64,000 nt of DNA, taken from the NCBI RefSeq assembly GCF_018812025.1, contig NC_063050.1, positions 5,464,547 through 5,528,546 on the forward strand, read 5' to 3'. Source of the stretch: Megalobrama amblycephala (lineage: Eukaryota > Chordata > Actinopteri > Cypriniformes > Xenocyprididae). The notes under the pieces are model-generated. The model saw only the letters and a program-made list of their open reading frames with translations, had not been told where the DNA came from and did not search any database. This document shows positions 56,859-64,000 of this stretch, one piece after another. Position numbers and translations under genes: made by a program. The first letter of the stretch is position 1; every line of letters begins with the position of its first letter.

Positions 56859-59800
56859 ATGGGGAATGTAGGGAGCAGTGAGAGAGCTGTAGAACCTGAC
56901 CATGTGTCTCTGAAGAGTGATCAATCCATAACTCCTCCTCCTAATTTCAATGATGATGTCAGGTGAGGATAAACATGTAGTGGGTAATTTAACATTGGGA
57001 GTCAAAAACACATTGAGTGCACACAGAGAGATAAGCTAGATGTTGTTTTTTTTTTTTAAATTTCTCATATCTGCGAACAAAAGAAAATTAACATTGACTT
57101 TTTTTACTTTTTGAGGCGGGAATCAAGATGGTGGGATCATTGTCCAGCTTAAGTAAATTCAGTATTGATTCATTCTGTTGTAAAAATCAAGAATTAGTTA
57201 ATTTATCTATATATCAGCACTGGAGTGAACGGCGATGTCATCATCCAGCTCAGTTCTGTTCTCATTCAATAGTGTCAATGCAGACAGATCAAAACACTGC
57301 TGAATATCAAGTGTCCCCGACTAAGCAAGCCAGAGGCGACAGCAGCAAGAAGCCAAACTCCTTCAGGTGACAGAATGGAGCTCAGTCAGGGGCCAGTTCT
57401 CCTCTGGCCAACAACGAACAGTGCATGATTATGATTCAGGTCATAACCCATGTAGAAAGCAACGTTCTTGTGAACCTGAGCAATGTTCCCTAAAAGTCCT
57501 CTAAAGGTGATGAAAATTCAGAACCTTTACAGAACATTCAGGATAAAGTGCTGCAGTTTAAGGTTCCTTTAGGGGAACTTTCCATTTTGGTTATTTTATG
57601 GTCACATAAGAACATTACAAAGAGGACATTTGGGAAGTTAACAGAACGTCCTATAGTGATAGTCCCCTAAACATTCCCAGAACATCCTGAATGTTCCCTG
57701 AAGGTCCACCAAATAACGTCCCCCAACCCTTAAAAGAACTCCACATCGTGACCGTCTCTGATGTCAGGTGACATCCTTGACTCCATGCCCTTGTCAAACA
57801 ATCCTAAAGGATTCCAGAAAGAAAGTTGTACAGGATTCTAATTAGAATTTCTATAATATTTTGGAACCATTCCTATATTATTCCTACTCAGGACTCATCT
57901 TATAGACATAAATATAATTTGTAGTGTTCAAAGGATTTGGTTCTTTTTCTGTTCATTTTCTTTGCTATATTTTTACTGACACAATGTACACTGTAAAAAA
58001 TAAACTTTAAAAAAAGAGTGAAATGCATGACATTAAAGATCATTCAAAACATTAAAAAATGATAAATGACTGGGAAAAGGGGAAACCGAATATAAACTGT
58101 AAACTATGCTGATTCTTGATGTCTGTGTGTGCCTAAAAGAGAGATATTTTAATTATTATTTTTTTTTTATTCAGAACAACTTTTGCAAAATCCTTTGGAT
58201 AGTATTGATAAAGCTGATCTTGTGCTGTAGAATCACAGTGCTGCTGTAATCAATAATGTAAATCTAACTCAGAGATTGGGCTCTAAATGAGTTCAGTGAT
58301 TCAGATCAAATAATGATTATGTGAAAACATAACCATCAGCTGATCATCTTTTCTCTTCGCTTGACTGGCTGTTATAACTCAGTTACAGCAGCCAAACAAA
58401 ATCTAATATTAAATAGTCAAGGGTCAAGAGCTCAACTAAAGCAAACCCTGATCTCCATGATGGTGACTTAAATTGTGATTTTCTCCTTTGGTGATTCTGC
58501 TTGTTATCATCAGGTGTCTTCAATAATGGTCAATCATCACTCAATTTATCACTTAATTATCTCATTAACTTTAACACTGCTTCAGTGGGTGGAATAAAAA
58601 TTATGGCAGAACTTTTACTTTCTGAGCTCTGGACTTTATACCTCTGCCTGTAGGATATTTTTTTTATATGTAGGCACATCAGGAAACATTAAAAATGATA
58701 AAGTTAACGTCAGCCTGTAATGAGATTATTTGTATTTCAGTTGGTTTATCATCAGAATATGTAATGTAACTTCTCTGTTTCCACCTGTAGGTCCAACTTG
58801 ATAAAAAATCCCAGAGCCAAAGGTGATTCACATAATTAAGTTTGTTCATTAAGTGTCACTATTTAATAAATGAATTTTTGCTTCAGCTAATGTCTCTTTT
58901 CTGATGTTATTATTAGATGGACTCCAAGGATGGGAGATTGTAAAGAATGGAGGTGACGGCTGGGTGACAGGAACCAATAATAAACCACATCCAGACGACA
59001 CGGTCACCAACTGTTTTATAACATCTTACTGGTATGTTTAGATGCTTCAAGAAAGTTTTGAGCCCGTTTCTTTTCATGTAAAAATATGAAACTAAATCGG
59101 TCATCAAGCCAATCCACACATAAATCACACATTTGTCCTCAGTTTATGTTTGAAGCGACAGCTGATTGATTTGAAGAAAGAAGGCTACAGTGATGCTTTC
59201 ATGGATCTTCGGCAACCTCGTATCAGAATATCAGACTGGTGAGTGTTCGCTGAAACTTCATTGCATCCTACAGTATCTTAGGTGGTGAACTTTTATAGTG
59301 CTGCACGATATTGGAAAAAGAAAATTATTGTGATATTTAGTTTTTCTGTGAAGAATGTTGCAATTATTAAAAACACAGGAATGTTCACCAGGTAATTTGA
59401 ATATCATAGAATGATTGGGTGGTTTTGTAGGGGGTGTTACGAACTCTCCTGTTTAGGGTAGAGAAGAAAGTTCTAATATGAAAGCACACTGATCTGAAGT
59501 CTTATCTGCAGGTATGCTCCACGAGCTGATTGTGGGAGTGAGTATCAGATCTGTGTAGAGCTGCTTGATCAAAATAAAAAACCCATCAGATCCTTTAAGC
59601 CTAAGAAGATTGTGTTTCAGCAGTGGAATGATGAGCCGTGGCGTCGAGTGAGTCGAATAATACACACCGTCAAATTCTTCTTCTGCAATCAAACTTAGTC
59701 AAATCGCTGTTGTCCCTGTGTATGTTCTGCTTTATTTCAGGTGACCCATGTCTTCAAGGATTATGGTCCTGGTGTCCGGTTCATCCGTTTCACTCACGGT

Positions 59801-59902
59801 GGGAAGGATATGCAGTTCTGGAAGGGCTGGTATGGAGTACGGATCACTAACAGTAGTGTGAAGATCTGCAGAGAGGTAGAGTTTTCCAGCATGATTTTCT
59901 GA
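56859..59902 (+). CDS. FBA-domain (NCCRP1/FBXO2-like) protein, gene 2
   Basis: Coding exons 56,859-56,962, 58,791-58,822, 58,917-59,031, 59,143-59,238, 59,512-59,647 and 59,741-59,902, GT-AG with consistent phases; 645 nt, 214 aa. The FBA domain is complete: 'NLIKNP', 'DTVTNCFITSYC', 'DWYAPRADCG', 'DYGPGVRFIRFTHGG', 'FWKGWYG' (187-193) and 'TNSSVKIC'. No F-box, as in gene 1. An 8-base deletion after 'aagatctg' relative to gene 1 changes the frame, replacing the CPPAER end by 'CREVEFSSMIF'. Exon 4 has one additional codon. A leader exon ends at 56,744 (donor GTAAGT), but the upstream promoter DNA is about 11 kb away and the TATA box has decayed to 'gttataac'. The coding frame is intact; expression is doubtful. 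Confidence 0.78.
57280..57790. mobile_element. LINE fragment and 'acgttc'-rich element in intron 1 of gene 2
   Basis: Orthologous to 26,990-27,530 in gene 1, with the same order and orientation. The TTAA near 57,639 is an unoccupied target of the TTAA family. Confidence 0.6.
58042..58690. repeat. Half foldback element in intron 1 of gene 2
   Basis: Matches the right arm of the 21,177-22,873 palindrome ('gattcttgatgtctgtgtgt', 'ctctgagattgggctcta' type blocks). It is absent from gene 1, where the flanking 'catgacattaaag' and 'aaagttaacgtcagcctg' are nearly adjacent (about 27,693-27,728). Confidence 0.6.
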
Positions 59903-59919
59903 TCAAAACAACAAAAATA

Positions 59920-60337
59920 AAATCTTTCTTTTAGGCACACACAGACATCAAGAATCAGTGTATGAATCTGAATAAATCAGCCGTATCCTGGTCATTCTGA
60001 GAGATTTGATGTTGTTCCTCAGGTTCTGTGTGGAGTTTGATGAGGTCATAGAGTTTGATGAGTGACATATAAAGGAATCAGCAGGAAAGAAGGGAGAAAC
60101 TGTGTTTGGATCTACTGGAGTCTGTACTACACTGATAACAGATTCACTCTCTCTCACAATAAGAAACAAACTGTTATACCTGTCCCTTCAGCCCGCTGTA
60201 ATAGAGTAGGAGTGTATGTGGACGTGTCGGCCGGCACTCTGTCCTTCTTCAGCGTCTCTGACACACACACACTCACACACTTACACACATTCAACACCAC
60301 ATTCACTGAACCCCTCTATTCTGGATTTAGACTTTAA
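59920..60337 (+). pseudogene. Decayed SPRY exon of unit B
   Basis: It starts with a foldback scrap (59,935-59,960) and then PRY-SPRY remnants: 'FDVVPQVLCGV' near 60,010, 'YKGISRK' near 60,075 and 'VGVYVDVSAGTLSFFSVSD' at 60,205-60,260, with 'FTEPLYSGF' before a stop near 60,337. The PRY half with LDPNTA is gone and stops and frameshifts separate the parts. It is the counterpart of 33,199-33,806. Confidence 0.75.
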
Positions 60338-61923
60338 ATCCAGCATAAATGTAAATTTAAAACAAACTTTAAAACAAACTCCAAAAACAAATCAATTTTT
60401 CCTGTTTTGTTTTGTTTCTTTTAAAAAAGAATTGAAAATGTATGTTAACACTTTTTCATCCTCTGTAAATAGGAAAGCAAGAAAAACAACCTCAATTTGT
60501 AATGACTTTAATTTGTACACTCTAATTGATGTATAAATCAATGTCTTACCCTAATGTTCTTTTTTCTGTTTTATATCCTATTTTTCTTTTATCATCTTTC
60601 TTTTTTAACAAATAATTGTTAATTTTTTCTCCTATATGTTCAGATGATATTGAACATACTTATTGATACATTTTGTGTGTTGTATATAAAGTTGTATACC
60701 ATTAATGTCATCTTTGTACTTTTTGAAATAATAATAATAAAAGACATAATAAAGCTCTCGTTCACTGATTCGCTCCCTTCTGTCTGCTCACATGCTCTGA
60801 TAATAATAGCTTTTGTAGCACTATATTTTGATAATTGGTCAAAAATAAATCTGTTACATCAGATTGTGTTGCTTAGAACTGAATAAAAAATAATACAATA
60901 TTTAACATTACTTTCATACAGGCCTATTTTCTGTCCAATTTTTCTGAGTTACTTTAAAAAAAAAAAGTGGTTATTTTATTTTATTGGCTTGTATTTTTAA
61001 ATTCAGATTCAGAAAAATAGTATTTAATTAACAAGCCTAATAATAATACAACTATACAAAAAAGTAATTGTCGGTTTTCAGCCAAGCATATCCAGAATTT
61101 TTATTTCTGTTTCCAAGAGCAACTGTAAAGTGAGTATCAGTAGTGGCTCCTGGTCATACATTTAGGTAGGGCAGATTCTGGGTCTTGGTGCTAGTTTATG
61201 ATAACCATTTTGTAAGCTTTATCCACCTGTTTCCGAGGGGCGCTAGTGTACACGTCCTGACCCTGTGTAACGGAGGCCAGCTAGTAGTTGTTGTTCGAGT
61301 AAACCTCACTCCTCTGATCTCAAAAGATGCTCTAGCAACTGACGGAAGAGGTTGCAACATTTAGCTTCGTTGTTAAAGTGTCTGAATCCTACGCCAGAGA
61401 TCCAGGTTTGAGGCCCGTGCAGAGCGGTGCGAGTAGAATGCTTGAACATGTTGAAATTGCAGCTTTTCTTTTTGAAAAACAACTTAATCGTGCAGCATAG
61501 TTGTGTATCACGGCTACTTGCGCAAGTTATCAAGGTTGAGACCACAATCGAGCTGTTCAGTTATAAAGGTTTTACTGACACCAATAACGATTTTATGACA
61601 ACTAATCTTTTGTCTAAATTACAATCTTTGTGGATGTGGTTGTAGTTATGGCTAATAACAAGAAGCTGTGAGTGAGACCTAGTAGTTACAGTTTAGCTGC
61701 TACCAGCAATTTTACATGAGTGGGAGAGGCAGAATTGCTCTTTCTTTTCAATATAACTTAAGTTGCACATGATTTCCAATCGGTTTGGTTTGTTAAAAAC
61801 ATCTTACATTATGATACAGGAATTTGCTGGCTTTATAGGAGAAGATGCCAGACTTTTGTGCAGCCTAGTAACATGTAATAATTCAAATTATTTTATAATA
61901 ATAGTAATATTCATATTATAAAA

Positions 61924-61990
<67 letters not shown>

Positions 61991-62470
61991 CATGTTGCCA
62001 TTCTGTACACTGAGTTTTTAGATTTATTGATTTAACATAAATACCTTGTGCGTGTGTATGTTCATTGCACTTATCTGTTCTGTTCAATGTTATTTTTTAT
62101 ATGTAAGTCCATGGTTATAATTATTTATAAGTATGCAGTGTCATACGTACATCTCTGACGTTTATAACAAACCAAACAGTTTGACAATCGGTAGAAAACT
62201 GAGCAAGTTATGGTTATTTAAAAAGTACATGCACCATTAAAACACAATGTTACGAGTGAGCGAGCTGACTGTGACAAGATGGCCGCCAGGTGCGGACGTC
62301 GACCTCCATTGGCCAGCAGCGCGGACGAGACATCTAGCCTTTATCATGTATACCTATGAGTAATACACTTAGCAGCGTCTACACTGCTGGAATTTTAATA
62401 GAGAAGAAGAAGAGAGCTAGTTCAAGATGAGCATTTATGGTTAAAACTCATTTTAATTTTGTTTTAGAAA
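60338..62470. other. 3' flank of unit B; no gene seen
   Basis: 60,420-60,845 matches 34,840-35,260, including the 'taataataaaagacataat' signal. 61,928-61,988 is a (TA)n microsatellite. 62,276-62,288 'caagatggccgcc' is YY1-like. Frames at 61,306 and 61,427 carry no motif. Confidence 0.45.
61928..61988. repeat. (TA)n microsatellite
   Basis: About 60 bases of uninterrupted TA. Confidence 0.95.
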
Positions 62471-63035
62471 ATTAGTGATGGTTTCTCTAGATAAGACTCT
62501 TATTCCTCGTCTGGTATCGTTTAAAGCTCTTTGAAGCTGCACTGAAACTGACATTTGGACCTTCAACCTGTTGAACCCCAGTGAAGTCCACTATATGGAG
62601 AATAATCCTGGAATGTTTCCATCAAAAACCTTCATTTCTTTTCGACTGAAGAAAGAAAGACATGAACATCTTGGATGACATGGAGGAGAGTAAATTATCA
62701 GGAAAATTTAATTTGAAAGTGAACTAATCCTTTAACGTTATCTCATTTCTGCTCGCCTTCAGCAAAATATATTTGATACAGATAGATGTAAGCAAGTGCC
62801 GTTAGTATTGAAGCCTTGGAAACAAAACAACTGTTCAAAAACAAAATTATAAAAGTGAGGAGAGCAATGAGCTAAACATCTGCTGGTTTGATGACGCAAA
62901 CGAACCGCGGGTCGGACCCAAATAATATAATGTGAACACAGTCCAGTGGGGGAGCAATCGAACTCGGGTTCGGTCCAGGCAATCGAACCAAGTGTGAAAG
63001 CACCCTAAAAGTTGCATTATATCAAACTTCTTGGG
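62471..63035. other. End of the segmental duplication (unit B)
   Basis: Matches 35,450-35,830: 'tctagataagactcttattc', 'ctgaagaaagaaagacatga' and 'gcaatcgaactcgggttcgg'. It includes 'gtgaactaatccttta', the end of an Angel-like MITE. Unit B has about 170 extra bases near 62,740-62,910. Confidence 0.55.
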
Positions 63036-63039
63036 CCCT

Positions 63040-64000
63040 ATTTTAACGATCTAAACGCAAAGTGTAAAGCGCATGGCGCAGGTGCACTCAGGGCGTGTCC
63101 AAATCCACTTTTGCTATTTTAACGACGGAAAAACGGTCCGTGCGCCGGGGCGCATTTTTGAAATGGGTTGTCCCTATTCTCTTAATGAGTAATGGGCGTA
63201 ACGTTCAATAAACCAATCAGAGTGTCATCTCCCATTCCCTTTAAGAGCGAGATGCGCTCGCGCCATGGCGGATTGCTATTTACATGGCGGAATTTGTTGG
63301 CGTAAAAGCTGAACGCTTTTCAAGCAGAGAAACCGATCTGCTCGTGCGCGAAGTTAAAGCGCGCGAGCAGATCATCTACGGGACAAGCAGGATATAACAT
63401 TATATATATTATATAATTATATATTATATAACATATAACATTATAAAATACACTGACTTATTAAACACACCGATTCAACTGAGGAGTTCAACGAGTGATG
63501 TTTTGCTGAAATTAGGCTACCTGTTAAGTGGCCAGTCAATCTTTCAGTCGTCTGCGTTGGATGTAGGCTTTCAAATAGCTCAGCACGATGAGTCAGTTAA
63601 TATGTGTGTGTATTGGCACGATTGTTCAATTAATTAGCCATCATTATAAGTAGTAATAGGCTGAATTGAAAATAGGTAGCCTAATTCTAATACACGCAAT
63701 GACTATTCATCATTACATTTTTATATTTATGTAGCCTACACAATAATATTCTTTTACACTGTAATCCTTTTGTTTTTAATATTTGGCATGTTTGTGTGAT
63801 GCGCATCCCTGTGTGTAATAAGGAAAGTCAACGCGCACTGTGGACGCGCCCAGAGGCGCAGTTTCTACCAACGCGCTCTAACAAAAAAATATTGCGCCAT
63901 TGACTTTAGACTTTAGACCAGGTTTGAGTTGGTCTATGGCGCAGTCTATTTTCAGCTCCTTAAAATAGCAATGCGCCTGAACACACCTCTTTTTTAGACC
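63040..64000 (+). mobile_element. PIF/Harbinger-like transposon, running off the window
   Basis: The left terminus 'gggccctattttaacgatct' is mirrored by 'ttaaaatagcaatgcgcctg' at about 63,961-63,980, and 'gcgcatggcgcaggtgc' by 'tggcgcagtctattttcagc', so most of a non-autonomous element is present. A truncated Myb/SANT-like ORF inside supports PIF/Harbinger, whose second protein is of that type. Confidence 0.65.
63284..63397 (+). pseudogene. Truncated Myb/SANT-like protein of a Harbinger transposon
   Basis: The 37-codon frame reads 'RFSSRETDLLVREVKAREQI' then 'IYGTS', the first two helices of the Myb/SANT-like DNA-binding domain found in the accessory protein of PIF/Harbinger elements and in fish MSANTD proteins. 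It stops where AT-rich sequence ('tatatattatataa') begins, so the third helix and the remainder of the protein have been deleted. Codon use is GC-rich compared with the surroundings, in keeping with a once functional gene. Confidence 0.6.

Overview
The window looks like nuclear DNA of a teleost fish, most likely a cyprinid (Danio, carp or goldfish type). It is AT-rich, its genes have small exons with GT-AG introns, and most of its length is transposon-derived. The genes I can support belong to three families that are expanded in fish: MFAP4-like fibrinogen-domain lectins (minus strand), F-box-associated (FBA) domain proteins of the NCCRP1/FBXO2-FBXO6 type (plus strand), and a PRY-SPRY (B30.2) exon downstream of each FBA gene. 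Family names come from recognising motifs by eye; no search was run.

Layout. 1-2.2 kb: AT-rich DNA and a TTAA-flanked transposon. 2.3-2.84 kb: a 3'-truncated MFAP4 copy. 3.4-6.45 kb: foldback-repeat debris interrupted by a Kolobok-like element with a broken THAP domain. 6.6-7.8 kb: MFAP4 copy 2, which has lost its last intron in frame. 8.4-10.1 kb: a foldback element. 11.3-12.6 kb: MFAP4 copy 3. 13-25.7 kb: a stack of nested transposons, pentamer satellites, a 1.7-kb near-perfect palindrome and a 2.6-kb minisatellite with dimeric higher-order structure. 26.3-30.3 kb: FBA gene 1 (214 aa, six coding exons) behind a TATA promoter with an ISRE-like site. 32.9-33.8 kb: a SPRY scrap and an intact B30.2 exon. 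36.3-40.3 kb: a rearranged copy of the 13.5-16.8 kb satellite-bearing element. 41.4-42.7 kb: MFAP4 copy 4. 44.5-63.0 kb: a second, damaged copy of the FBA/SPRY block, split by a 6.9-kb foldback transposon and by an L1-containing foldback. 63.04 kb to the end: one end of a PIF/Harbinger-like transposon with a truncated Myb/SANT-like ORF.

The region reads as a large tandem segmental duplication. Unit A is about 10.1-35.8 kb and unit B about 40.56-63.03 kb. Both keep the order MFAP4, FBA gene, SPRY exon, shared 3' flank. Since duplicating, they have diverged mainly through transposon insertion. Unit A keeps an apparently functional promoter, FBA gene and SPRY exon. In unit B the promoter is separated from the gene by about 11 kb of mobile DNA, the FBA C-terminus is frameshifted and the SPRY exon is decayed.

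If expressed, the MFAP4 proteins would be secreted lectin-like pattern-recognition proteins. The FBA protein would be a cytosolic glycoprotein-binding protein without an F-box, and the B30.2 exon a ligand-binding domain of innate-immune type. The strongest candidate for something undescribed is the 45,679-52,572 foldback element. Its ends are long inverted repeats, each continued by an inverted array of 187-bp tandem repeats, and its centre holds a captured DIRS1-like reverse transcriptase fragment.
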